Of a DNA stretch of 64,000 bases, positions 50,449 to 58,366 are shown piece after piece. This DNA comes from an uncultured Eubacteriales bacterium (GTDB taxonomy: Bacteria > Bacillota > Clostridia > Oscillospirales > Oscillospiraceae). The stretch lies in contig CAKTLJ010000004.1 of assembly GCA_934572535.1 (NCBI GenBank), forward strand, positions 1 through 64,000, written 5' to 3'. A program made the position numbers and the translations under genes. Under the pieces are notes generated by a model. That model saw nothing but the letters and a program-made list of their open reading frames with translations, had not been told where the DNA came from and did not search any database. Positions within the stretch are counted from its first letter, which is position 1, and each line of letters opens with the position of its first letter.

Positions 50449-51095
50449 TGTCTTCCCTCCTTCTTTTTATGCAGCGAGAACTTGCTCTCGTTGCCTGCCA
50501 GCAGGCGCTTGATGTTCTCCCGGTGTTTATACAGGATCAGGCCGCCGATGAGGATGGCCAGGATCAGCAGGACGACCTGATGGTAGACGAACCACGTGAC
50601 AAAGGGGAAGGACGCCCCGGCCCAGCAGGAGCCAAGCGACACATACCGGGTCAGGACGGCCAGGATCAAAAAGCCGCCCCAGACCACCAGCGCCACCCGC
50701 CAGTCGATCATGATCGCGATGGTGCCGCCGGAGAGGATCCCCTTCCCGCCCCGGAAGCGGAACATGCAGGGGAACATATGCCCCACCAGGCAGAACAGCC
50801 CCGCCCAGTACTTGGCAAAGTCCGTCCCGCCCAACAGGGCGGAGACGATGAGCACCGCCGCCACGGCCTTGAGCACGTCGGTCAGGATGACCACAAAGGT
50901 CAGGCCGCCCCCGAAGGTCCGGTGGAAGTTGGTCAGGCCCGCGTTGCCGCTGCCGTGGTTGCGCACGTCGTCCCGAAGGATATACTTGGAGACGATGACC
51001 GCCCCGTTGAAGCAGCCGCAGAAGTAGGCGATGACCGCCGGGAGCAGGAGGGTGGTGAGGAAATAGAGGACCCAATCAGAGACATGAACTGGCAT
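50445..51095 (-). CDS. plsY: Acyl-phosphate:glycerol-3-phosphate acyltransferase PlsY
   Basis: A membrane acyltransferase that makes lysophosphatidic acid from acyl phosphate. The 216 residues have five or more membrane helices. The three family motifs are present: SKYILRDDVRNHGSGN with the GSGNAG-type glycine loop, FRFRGGKGI, and a third segment in the RYVSLGS region. It lies between der and gpsA with a four-base gap and a four-base overlap. Confidence 0.95.
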   Translation of the reverse strand: MPVHVSDWVLYFLTTLLLPAVIAYFCGCFNGAVIVSKYILRDDVRNHGSGNAGLTNFHRTFGGGLTFVVILTDVLKAVAAVLIVSALLGGTDFAKYWAGLFCLVGHMFPCMFRFRGGKGILSGGTIAIMIDWRVALVVWGGFLILAVLTRYVSLGSCWAGASFPFVTWFVYHQVVLLILAILIGGLILYKHRENIKRLLAGNESKFSLHKKKEGRQ

Positions 51096-51099
51096 TCCG

Positions 51100-52428
51100 T
51101 CAATCCTCCTTGTCGCCTCGCTGGCGGACGGTCAGCCGGATGGGCGTGCCCTCCAGACCGAAGGTGTTGCGGATCTGGTTCTCGATATATCTCTGATAGG
51201 AGAAGTGGAAGAGCTTGGCGTCGTTGCAGAAGCAGACGAAGTGGGGAGGACGGGTCCCCGCCTGGGTCATATAGAAGATCTTCAGCCGCCGCCCCTTGTC
51301 GGAGGGGGGCTGGACACGGGCGGTGGCGTCAGCCAGCAGGCTGTTGAGCATACCGGTCGTGATGCGCATGGAGGACTGGTCGTCCACATACTGGATGAGC
51401 TGGAACAGGCGGGGGACCCGCTGCCCGGTCAGGGCGGAGATGAAGAGGATGGGCGCGTAGGTCATATAGGCCAGGTCCCGGCGGATCTCCTCCCGCATCC
51501 GGTCCATGGTCTTGTCGTCCTTCTCGATGGAATCCCACTTGTTCACCACGATGATGCAGGCCTTCCCGGCCTCGTGGGCCATCCCGGCCACCTTGGTGTC
51601 CTGCTCGGTGACGCCCTCGTTGGCGTCGATGAGGATCAGGCAGACGTCGGCCCGCTCGATGGCCATGGCCGCCCGCAGGACGGAAAACTTCTCGATCTGG
51701 TCGTTGACCTTGGACTTCTTCCGCATCCCGGCGGTGTCGATGAAGAGGAACTTGCCCGCCTCGTTCTCAAAATAGCTGTCCACCGCGTCCCGGGTGGTCC
51801 CGGCCATGTCGGAGACGATGACCCGCTCCTCGCCCAGGATGCGGTTGATGAGGGAGGACTTGCCCACGTTGGGCTTGCCGATGACCGCCACCTTGACGAC
51901 GTCGCTCTCCTCTTCCTCCTCCTCTTCCTCGGGGAAGTGCTCAAAGCAGGCGTCCAGCAGGTCGCCGGTGCCGTGGCCGTGGACGGCGGAGACGGCAATG
52001 GGGTCGCCCAGACCCAGGTTGTAGAATTCATAGATGTCCGGGTTGGTCATGCCCACCTGGTCCATCTTGTTCACCGCCAGCACCACGGGCTTGCGGGCCT
52101 TCAGGAGCATGTTGGCCACGTCCTGGTCGGCGGCGGTGAGGCCGGTCTTGATGTCGCACACGAAGACGATGACGTTGGCGTGCGAGATGGCGATCTCGGC
52201 CTGCTTGCGCATGAAGGCCAGGATCTCCGTGGTGGTACCGGGTTCGATACCGCCGGTGTCCACGATGTCAAAGGTCCGGCCTCTCCACTCGCACTCGGCG
52301 TAAAGGCGGTCCCGGGTGACGCCGGGGGTGTCCTCCACGATGGAGAGACGGCGGCCCACCAGCTTGTTGAACAGCATGGACTTGCCCACGTTGGGGCGGC
52401 CGACAATGGCCACAAGAGGTTTGGACAT
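51100..52428 (-). CDS. der: Ribosome assembly GTPase Der (EngA)
   Basis: A double-GTPase needed for maturation of the 50S subunit. The 442 residues contain two G domains, with P-loops GRPNVGKS (residues 8-15) and GKPNVGKS (about 184-191), the matching NKMD and NKWD guanine-specificity motifs, and a C-terminal KH-like domain. Between the G domains lies an acidic EEEEEEEE-rich stretch. The order DUF512-der-plsY-gpsA is conserved in Clostridia and suggests one transcript. Confidence 0.97.
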   Translation of the reverse strand: MSKPLVAIVGRPNVGKSMLFNKLVGRRLSIVEDTPGVTRDRLYAECEWRGRTFDIVDTGGIEPGTTTEILAFMRKQAEIAISHANVIVFVCDIKTGLTAADQDVANMLLKARKPVVLAVNKMDQVGMTNPDIYEFYNLGLGDPIAVSAVHGHGTGDLLDACFEHFPEEEEEEEESDVVKVAVIGKPNVGKSSLINRILGEERVIVSDMAGTTRDAVDSYFENEAGKFLFIDTAGMRKKSKVNDQIEKFSVLRAAMAIERADVCLILIDANEGVTEQDTKVAGMAHEAGKACIIVVNKWDSIEKDDKTMDRMREEIRRDLAYMTYAPILFISALTGQRVPRLFQLIQYVDDQSSMRITTGMLNSLLADATARVQPPSDKGRRLKIFYMTQAGTRPPHFVCFCNDAKLFHFSYQRYIENQIRNTFGLEGTPIRLTVRQRGDKED

Positions 52429-52504
52429 AGTTGCACCTCCTAAAATAGATACGAACGTTCGTTTTGATTACATTTTGTATTTGCGCGGACGGCAGGCGCA
52501 CGGC

Positions 52505-53812
52505 TCAGCAGCCGAAGATCGCCTCGAAGAGGTCGAAGCCGTCCTGGGGCACGGGGACCACCGGGACCCCCAGCGCATCGGACAGCTCCTCCAGGGACAC
52601 GTCGTCCAGGAAGACGGTCTCCCCGTGGCGGAGCATGTTCTGCGCGATGAGCAGCCGGGTCCCCAGCGCCTTCCCCTTGAGCTGCGCCATCAGGTCCTGC
52701 CCGGTGAGCAGGCCCGCCACGGTGATGGTTTCCCCAAGGAATCGGTTGACGATGGGATAGATATGGTAATCCAGCTTAGTATGACAGTTCGCGGCCGCCC
52801 TGTCAATGATTTCTCGCAGATACGGGGCGGCGGCCACGCCGGTGGCGATGGAGAAGGGCTCCACCGGGATGTTCTCCGGCGCGCCCAGGCAGGCCCCCAT
52901 GCACTCCACCTCCAGCAGGCGCAGCATCCCCACGCCGTTGTCCAGCTGGGTATACTCTTCGTAATATTCATCCTCAGGCAGGGGCAGGCCGCCCTGGATG
53001 TAGAACTCGTCGGAGCACCAGAAGATCCGGCTGCCGGTCCGCGCCAGGCACTGGTCGGCATAGGCCTCCACCTGCTTCACCACGGCCTCGGCCCGCGCCA
53101 GGGTGTAGGGCTCCAGGGGATACAGGCCCTCCCGGTAACGGGTGAGGCCCACGGGGACGATGGACACGCTCTTCACCTGGGGGTACAGGCCCGCCAGCTC
53201 CTCCATGCTCTTTTGCAGGATCTCTCCGTCGTTGAGGCCGGGGCAGGAGACGATCTGGCAGTTCATCACGATACCAGCCGCGGCGAAGCGGCGCATGATG
53301 TCCATGATCTCGCCGCCCCGGCGGCTGCCCAGGAGCGTCTTGCGCACCTCCGGGTCGGTGGCGTGGACGGAGATGTTGATGGGCGAGATGTGCAGGTCGC
53401 AGATCCGCTGTAGTTCCCGGCGGCTCAGGTTGGTCAGGGTGATATAGTTGCCCATGAGGAAGGACAGGCGGGCGTCGTCATCCTTAAAATAGAGGGACTC
53501 CCGCATCCCCTTGGGCAGCTGGTCCACGAAGCAGAAGACGCACTTGTTCGCGCAGGAGCGCGCCCGGTCCATGAGGTAGGTCTCAAACTCCAGGCCCAGG
53601 TCCTCCCCCACGTCCTTGGTCAGGGCGACCGCGCGCTGGTCCTCCCCCTCCTTCAGGGTGAGCTCCAGCTCGGGGTCGTAGGCATAGTATTTGTAATCCA
53701 GCACATCCACGATACGCTGGCCGTTGATGGCCACCAGGGTCTCTCCGACGCGCAGGCCCGCCCGGTCGGCCGGGCTGCCGGGGGTGATGGATTTGATGAT
53801 GGTGAGAGACAT
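52505..53812 (-). CDS. PDZ / radical SAM-like / DUF512 protein
   Basis: A 435-residue protein of the DUF512 family. Residues 1-60 form a PDZ-like domain (PGSPADRAGLRVGE). C87-x3-C91-x2-C94 (CANKCVFC) is the radical SAM-type cluster motif, followed by a barrel and the C-terminal DUF512 region. The reaction is unknown; family members are almost always next to der. The ATG follows AAGGAGGG. It precedes der by 76 bases, which include the promoterless-looking stretch with the ACGAACGTTCGT palindrome. Confidence 0.9.
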   Translation of the reverse strand: MSLTIIKSITPGSPADRAGLRVGETLVAINGQRIVDVLDYKYYAYDPELELTLKEGEDQRAVALTKDVGEDLGLEFETYLMDRARSCANKCVFCFVDQLPKGMRESLYFKDDDARLSFLMGNYITLTNLSRRELQRICDLHISPINISVHATDPEVRKTLLGSRRGGEIMDIMRRFAAAGIVMNCQIVSCPGLNDGEILQKSMEELAGLYPQVKSVSIVPVGLTRYREGLYPLEPYTLARAEAVVKQVEAYADQCLARTGSRIFWCSDEFYIQGGLPLPEDEYYEEYTQLDNGVGMLRLLEVECMGACLGAPENIPVEPFSIATGVAAAPYLREIIDRAAANCHTKLDYHIYPIVNRFLGETITVAGLLTGQDLMAQLKGKALGTRLLIAQNMLRHGETVFLDDVSLEELSDALGVPVVPVPQDGFDLFEAIFGC

Positions 53813-53861
53813 GGCGCCGCCCTCCTTTTCGGGTGATCGTTTGGTTCCGTGTCCGGACAAA

Positions 53862-53893
53862 AAAAGAAAGAGGGGCGATCCCCTCTTCTTTTT
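53862..53893 (-). terminator. Terminator after rpmF
   Basis: Read leftward, GAAGAGGGG, a four-base loop and CCCCTCTTTC are followed by TTTTTTTG. Confidence 0.85.
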
Positions 53894-53897
53894 CCTA

Positions 53898-54083
53898 TTA
53901 GTTCTCCTGCTGAACCTGGCCGAACACCTTGCCGTCATAGGTCATGCAGGCCTTGCACAGCCGGTGGGGCAGCCGATATGCACCGCACTTGGGGCAGGTC
54001 GTGACTGCGGGAGCTGCCAGCTTCCAGTTGGCACGCCGCTTATCGCGTCTCTGCTTAGAGACTTTACTCTTCGGAACCGCCAT
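53898..54083 (-). CDS. rpmF: 50S ribosomal protein L32
   Basis: A 61-residue L32 starting MAVPKSKVSKQRRDKRR, with the zinc-finger cysteines in CPKCGAY and CKACMTYDG. The ATG follows GGAGGTG. It follows the yceD gene by 54 bases, the standard yceD-rpmF pair. Confidence 0.97.
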   Translation of the reverse strand: MAVPKSKVSKQRRDKRRANWKLAAPAVTTCPKCGAYRLPHRLCKACMTYDGKVFGQVQQEN

Positions 54084-54137
54084 TTCGAGACACCTCCTTG
54101 GTGATGCCCTTTCGGGCACTTGGTTAGTGGTTACTAC

Positions 54138-54635
54138 TCAGTTTTTATTAAGTAGCTGCTCGAGAGCGGCCCATCTGGGATCGGCCTGCTTTTTGCACCG
54201 GCATACCTCCTGGTTCAGGTTGGCACCACAGCCGGAGCAAAGCCCCTTGCAGTCTTCTGAGCATAAGTGTTTTGTGTCCATATCGAGAATAAAGGCCGTG
54301 TAGGCCAAATCACCGACGTCGATCTCGCCGTCGTCCAGAAGAACGATGTCACCGTCCTCCTCCCCTTCGATCTCTTCGGCCAAAAGGTAGGAGAGCTTGA
54401 CGACTTTCTCCCGGCTGAATCCGCCCATACACCGGTCGCAGGTGTAGTCCAAAACGGACGCGGCCTGGCCTTCCAGCACCAGAACATCGGCGATGTTCTT
54501 CACCGTTCCCTCCACGTGGACGGGTCGGGTGATCGGGTGTTCGCCAAAGAAGTCCTCTTGGGTCAGATCAAGAGTAAAATCAAAGGGAACGCTGGCCCCG
54601 GGTACATGGATGATTTCTCTCAGATTCAGTCGCAT
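54138..54635 (-). CDS. yceD: YceD/DUF177 family protein
   Basis: A 165-residue YceD protein; the family is required for normal 23S rRNA accumulation in plants and bacteria and is coupled to rpmF. Seen here are two CxxC pairs (CDRC near residue 71; CSGCGAN and CRC toward the end), the usual acidic segment (EEIEGEEDGD) and the C-terminal cysteine-rich region. The ATG follows GAGGA at seven bases; an earlier start is unsupported. Confidence 0.92.
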   Translation of the reverse strand: MRLNLREIIHVPGASVPFDFTLDLTQEDFFGEHPITRPVHVEGTVKNIADVLVLEGQAASVLDYTCDRCMGGFSREKVVKLSYLLAEEIEGEEDGDIVLLDDGEIDVGDLAYTAFILDMDTKHLCSEDCKGLCSGCGANLNQEVCRCKKQADPRWAALEQLLNKN

Positions 54636-54663
54636 AGCACAATCCTCACATGGTACAGAAAGC

Positions 54664-54692
54664 ATTTTAGCAAAAAAGAATCCGCTTGTCAA
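54664..54692 (-). promoter_or_regulatory. Promoter of yceD-rpmF
   Basis: On the minus strand a perfect TTGACA (54687-54692) and TAAAAT (54664-54669) are separated by 17 bases. Confidence 0.85.
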
Positions 54693-54823
54693 ATACTTTC
54701 TTCATTTTTTTCAAATCTGTGGTATAATGCTGTTGCAGCAGGCCACTCGATATAGTATACACTGGAAATGCCGCGCTGACAAGTGGCAGGACAGAGAAAA
54801 GACAGAGAAAGGCGGACCCATCT

Positions 54824-55798
54824 ATGCGGGAATTTACCATTGGCGGCAACGACGCCGGACAGCGGCTGGACCGCTGGCTCAGCAAGACCCTCCCCCTCCT
54901 CCCGGCGCCCCTGGCGCAGAAGTACATCCGCATCAAGCGGGTGAAGCTCAACGGCAAGGGGGCCAAGCGGGACACCCGCCTGCAAAAGGGAGATCTTCTC
55001 CAGCTCTACATCAACGACGAGTTCTTCGACCGCCCCACCCCGGAGAACGCCTTCCTGTCGGTCTTCAAGCCCCAGCTGGATATCGTCTACGAGGACGAGA
55101 ACCTGCTGCTGCTGAACAAGCGCCCCGGCATGGTGGTCCACCCCGATGAGAACGAGCGGGTCAACACCCTGCTCACCCACATCCAGGCCTACCTCTACCA
55201 GAAGAAGGAATGGTCCCCCTACTGGGAAAATTCCTTCGCCCCCGCCCTCTGTAACCGCATCGACCGGAACACCGGCGGCATCGTCATCGCTGCCAAGAAC
55301 GCCGAGACCCTCCGGGTGATGAACCAGAAGATCCGGGACCGGGAGGTGGAGAAGTCCTACCTCTGCGTGGTCCTGGGTTCCCCGAACCCGCCCGAGGGCA
55401 AGCTGGAGAACTTCCTGGTCAAGGACGAGGCGAAAAAGCAGGTCTCGGTCCACAAGCGCCCCGTGGAGGGCGGCCGCACCGCCGTGACCCTCTACCGCAC
55501 CCTGGCCAGAAAGGGCGGGCTGGCCCTAGTCGAGTGCCGCCTCATCACCGGCCGCACCCACCAGATCCGCGCCCAGTTCGCCGCCGCCGGGCATCCCCTG
55601 CTGGGCGACGGCAAGTACGGCCGGGAGCGGGAGAACAAAAAGTTTGGCCGCACCGGCGGCCAGGCCCTCTATTCCTATAAGCTAGTGTTCCGCTTCACGA
55701 CCGACGCAGGATGCCTGAGCAACGTAAACGGCCGCACCTGGACCATCCAAAGCATCGACTTTGTGGAGGAGCTCTTCCCCGGCGTCTGCGTGGATTGA
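54824..55798 (+). CDS. RluA-family pseudouridine synthase
   Basis: A 324-residue synthase, probably acting on 23S rRNA. Residues 12-60 are an S4-like RNA-binding domain (QRLDRWLSK), followed by the catalytic domain with NRIDRNTGGIV (catalytic Asp147) and the RTHQIRAQF motif. The ribosome-binding site (AGGCGG) is modest. A TATAAT at 54723-54728 marks its likely promoter. Which of the RluA, RluC or RluD targets it modifies is not clear. Confidence 0.93.
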   Translation: MREFTIGGNDAGQRLDRWLSKTLPLLPAPLAQKYIRIKRVKLNGKGAKRDTRLQKGDLLQLYINDEFFDRPTPENAFLSVFKPQLDIVYEDENLLLLNKRPGMVVHPDENERVNTLLTHIQAYLYQKKEWSPYWENSFAPALCNRIDRNTGGIVIAAKNAETLRVMNQKIRDREVEKSYLCVVLGSPNPPEGKLENFLVKDEAKKQVSVHKRPVEGGRTAVTLYRTLARKGGLALVECRLITGRTHQIRAQFAAAGHPLLGDGKYGRERENKKFGRTGGQALYSYKLVFRFTTDAGCLSNVNGRTWTIQSIDFVEELFPGVCVD

Positions 55799-55806
55799 GG
55801 GGGGTC

Positions 55807-55916
55807 TTGACAGTCCCGCCCTCTCCGCCTACAATAAGGATACAGGAGCCGTCACTTGACCGAGTGGCGGTTTCCTCTTTGACCGGGCGGGTCTGCGCCC
55901 CCCTTCGCCTTTTTTC
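55807..55916 (+). ncRNA. Candidate small RNA with promoter, hairpin motif copy 2 and terminator
   Basis: TTGACA (55807-55812), 17 bases and TACAAT (55830-55835) make a strong promoter nine bases after the RluA gene. The expected transcript carries CCGTCACT-loop-AGTGGCGG (55849-55870) then CCTCTTTGACC, matching the motif at 45990-46034, and ends at a GGGCG...CGCCC hairpin followed after about 12 bases by a run of six T. The size would be about 75 bases. No small ORF is evident, so an orphan RNA, perhaps an antitoxin-like antisense RNA, is the best guess. Confidence 0.5.
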
Positions 55917-55924
55917 TGCCCCTG

Positions 55925-55953
55925 TTGACAGAATCCGTTCTTTCTGCTAAAAT
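55925..55953 (+). promoter_or_regulatory. Strong promoter of the structured RNA before the pot genes
   Basis: A perfect TTGACA and TAAAAT separated by exactly 17 bases. The first ATG of a real gene is almost 400 bases away, so the transcript begins with a long non-coding part. Confidence 0.85.
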
Positions 55954-55959
55954 ACGTTC

Positions 55960-56146
55960 TATCTTCTATTTGGAAACCACGAGATCGAGTCTTTCCAAAG
56001 CAAGACGCGACCGCCGGACGGGTCCCTTTGCCCCCGCAAAGCCCCCAAGGCCAAGGCCACACGGACAGCCGGGTCGAATGCCGAGTTCCGCATGATGCGG
56101 CGGCAACTTCTGTTGCCTTATTGATTGGGTTAAAAGCCCAAGTTTT
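55960..56146 (+). ncRNA. Structured non-coding RNA upstream of the pot genes, possibly of the raiA type
   Basis: The segment folds into several exact helices: TTTGGAAA with TTTCCAAA (55969-55976, 55992-55999), CTTTGC with GCAAAG (56026-56041), CCGCA with TGCGG (56088-56100) and GGCAAC with GTTGCC (56102-56117). A weak hairpin with GTTTTAT at 56124-56146 may end it. No ORF fits. Length, a strong separate promoter and dense pairing suggest an independent RNA; the ACAGCCGGGTCGAATGCCG part resembles what I remember of the raiA RNA of Firmicutes, but this is unverified. A regulatory leader for potA is the alternative. Confidence 0.55.
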
Positions 56147-56291
56147 ATAAGTTGGTAACTATAAACCATTGCTTTCGAGCATACAAACTTGTGAAATGAT
56201 CAATAAGAGTAGTAAAAGTAAGTTTCTTTGCTATATAGACTCTCAAAATCTTCGGTTTCCGCAGTGGAAGTGAATCCATTGCGGTATGCGC

Positions 56292-56330
56292 AAGTGACTG
56301 TATGCGATAAGCATGACGGTCACTTTTTTT
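56292..56330 (+). terminator. Terminator or attenuator just before potA
   Basis: A hairpin (AAGTGAC at 56292-56298 with GTCACTT at 56319-56325, plus a second inner GTATGC/GCAT pairing) is followed by seven T and, after G, six more. It lies 22 bases before the potA ATG, so pot expression needs either a promoter after 56150 or regulated read-through. The AT-rich stretch 56150-56290 shows no gene. Confidence 0.75.
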
Positions 56331-56351
56331 GTTTTTTGGAGGCACGCTCCC

Positions 56352-57476
56352 ATGAAAAAAATCATTGAGCTGAAACACATCACCAAATCCTTCGACGGCG
56401 AGCAGCCCGTCCTGCAAAACGTGGATCTGGACATCTACGACAACGAATTCCTCACCCTGCTGGGGCCATCCGGCTGCGGCAAGACCACCCTCCTGCGGCT
56501 CATCGGCGGCTTCGAGTCCCCCGACGAGGGCGACGTGATCTTCCTGGGCCAGCGCATCAACGGCGTTCCGCCCTACAAGCGCCACGTGAACACCGTCTTT
56601 CAGAAGTACGCCCTCTTCCCCCACCTGAACGTCTTTGAAAACGTCGCCTTCCCCCTGCGCGAGAAGAAGCTCCCCAAGGAGGAGATCGAGGCGCGGGTCC
56701 ACGAGATGCTCGCCCTGGTGGCCCTGAAGGGCTTTGAGAAGCGCAGCGTCACCCGCCTCTCCGGCGGGCAGCAGCAGCGGGTGGCCATCGCCCGCGCCCT
56801 GGTGGCCCAGCCCCGGGTCCTGCTGCTGGACGAGCCCCTGGGCGCGCTGGACCTGAAGCTGCGCAAGGACATGCAGGTGGAGCTGAAAAAGATCCAGAAG
56901 CAGACCGGCATCACCTTCATCTTCGTCACCCACGACCAGGAGGAGGCCCTGTCCATGTCCGACACCGTGGTGGTCATGTCCGAGGGCAAGATCCACCAGA
57001 TCGGCACCCCCGTGGACATCTACAACGAGCCTGTCAACGCCTTCGTGGCCGACTTCATCGGCGAGAGCAACATCCTGGACGGCGTCATGCTGGAGGACTA
57101 CAAGGTGCGCTTCTCCGGCCAGACCTTCCGCTGTCTGGACAAGGAGTTCGAGCGCAACGAGCCTGTGGACGTGGTGGTCCGCCCGGAGGACGTGGACATC
57201 GTCCCCGTGGAGCGGGGCCAGCTCACCGGCGTGGTCACCTCGGTCACCTTCATGGGCGTCCACTATGAGATCATCGTGGACGTGGGCGGCTTCAAGTGGA
57301 TGATCCAGACCACCGACTTCGTGGACGTGGACGAGAAGATCGGCATCGAGCTGGAGCCGGACGCCATCCACATCATGAAAAAGTCCGAATACTCCGACCT
57401 CTACGGCGACTACTCCTCCTTCTCCAACGAGCTGGACGAGCTCTCCGAGGCAGAAATGGAGGATGAGGACGCATGA
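56352..57476 (+). CDS. potA: Spermidine/putrescine ABC transporter ATP-binding protein
   Basis: The ATPase of a polyamine importer. The 374 residues have Walker [10 protein letters not shown] at 38-46, the signature LSGGQQQR, Walker [12 protein letters not shown], the switch histidine in FVTHDQEEA, and a C-terminal TOBE regulatory domain. The ATG follows GGAGG; a longer start would run into the terminator. Its end overlaps potB by four bases. Confidence 0.95.
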   Translation: MKKIIELKHITKSFDGEQPVLQNVDLDIYDNEFLTLLGPSGCGKTTLLRLIGGFESPDEGDVIFLGQRINGVPPYKRHVNTVFQKYALFPHLNVFENVAFPLREKKLPKEEIEARVHEMLALVALKGFEKRSVTRLSGGQQQRVAIARALVAQPRVLLLDEPLGALDLKLRKDMQVELKKIQKQTGITFIFVTHDQEEALSMSDTVVVMSEGKIHQIGTPVDIYNEPVNAFVADFIGESNILDGVMLEDYKVRFSGQTFRCLDKEFERNEPVDVVVRPEDVDIVPVERGQLTGVVTSVTFMGVHYEIIVDVGGFKWMIQTTDFVDVDEKIGIELEPDAIHIMKKSEYSDLYGDYSSFSNELDELSEAEMEDEDA

Positions 57477-58366
57477 CAAAAAAACTGGCCGGGAATGAAC
57501 GGCGAGTCGTCCGAATGGACCACCTGGCGCTGGGGCCCTACTCCCTCTGGGCTGTCATCTTTATCCTGGTGCCCCTGGTCTTCGTCGCCTACTACGCCTT
57601 CACCGACAACAACTTCCACTTCACCCTGGACAACATCCTGCGCTTTTTCACCTCCACCTCCCAGGTGCTGCAAGCCGACGGCTCCAGCAAGGAGATCTAC
57701 ACCTACCTGGTGATCTTCTGGCGCTCCCTGAAGCTGGCCGTCATCTCCACCTTCCTCTGCCTGCTGCTGGCCTATCCCCTGGCCTACAGCATGGCCCGGG
57801 CGCAGCCCCGCGTCCAGAAGACCTTTATGACCATCATCATGATCCCCATGTGGATGAACTTCCTCATCCGCACCTATGCCTGGATGACCATCCTCCAGGA
57901 CACGGGCATCCTCAACAACTTCCTCTCCGCCCTCGACCTGCCGGTGATCCACATCATCGGCACCGAGGCCGCCGTGGTCATCGGCATGGTCTATGACTAC
58001 TTCCCCTACATGGTCCTGCCCCTCTACTCCATCATGGCCAAGATGGACACGAAGCTCATCGAGGCCGCCCGTGACCTGGGGTGCAACGGCCTGGGGGTCC
58101 TCCGCCGGGTCATCTGGCCGCTGAGCCTGCCCGGCGTCATCAACGGCGTCACCATGGTGCTCATCCCCTCCATCAGCACCTTCTACATCTCCCAAAAGCT
58201 GGGCGACGGCAAGTTCTTCCTCATCGGCGACGCCATTGAGAGCCAGTACGTGGCCAACAACCTCCACTTCGCCGCCGCCATGGCCTTCATCCTCATGGTG
58301 GTCCTGCTGGTCTGCATGGGCGCGATGCAGGTCCTCACCAACCGACACACGGAAGGAGGGAAATGA
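57473..58366 (+). CDS. potB: Spermidine/putrescine ABC transporter permease PotB
   Basis: A 297-residue inner-membrane permease with six helices and the EAA loop that contacts the ATPase ([20 protein letters not shown]). The first helix contains [16 protein letters not shown]. It overlaps potA and the next gene by four bases each, so stoichiometric expression is likely. Confidence 0.93.
   Translation: MTKKLAGNERRVVRMDHLALGPYSLWAVIFILVPLVFVAYYAFTDNNFHFTLDNILRFFTSTSQVLQADGSSKEIYTYLVIFWRSLKLAVISTFLCLLLAYPLAYSMARAQPRVQKTFMTIIMIPMWMNFLIRTYAWMTILQDTGILNNFLSALDLPVIHIIGTEAAVVIGMVYDYFPYMVLPLYSIMAKMDTKLIEAARDLGCNGLGVLRRVIWPLSLPGVINGVTMVLIPSISTFYISQKLGDGKFFLIGDAIESQYVANNLHFAAAMAFILMVVLLVCMGAMQVLTNRHTEGGK

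Noticed and set aside
52451..52462. ACGAACGTTCGT before der as a LexA (SOS) box
   Set aside because: The Gram-positive LexA site needs GAAC-N4-GTTC. Here GAAC and GTTC touch without the four-base spacer, and der is not an SOS gene.
55960..56146. The leader before the pot genes as a c-di-GMP-I (GEMM) riboswitch
   Set aside because: ACAGCCGGGT and GCAAAGCC recall GEMM sequence, but the spacing and the first helix with its tetraloop do not fit, so I kept only an unnamed structured RNA.
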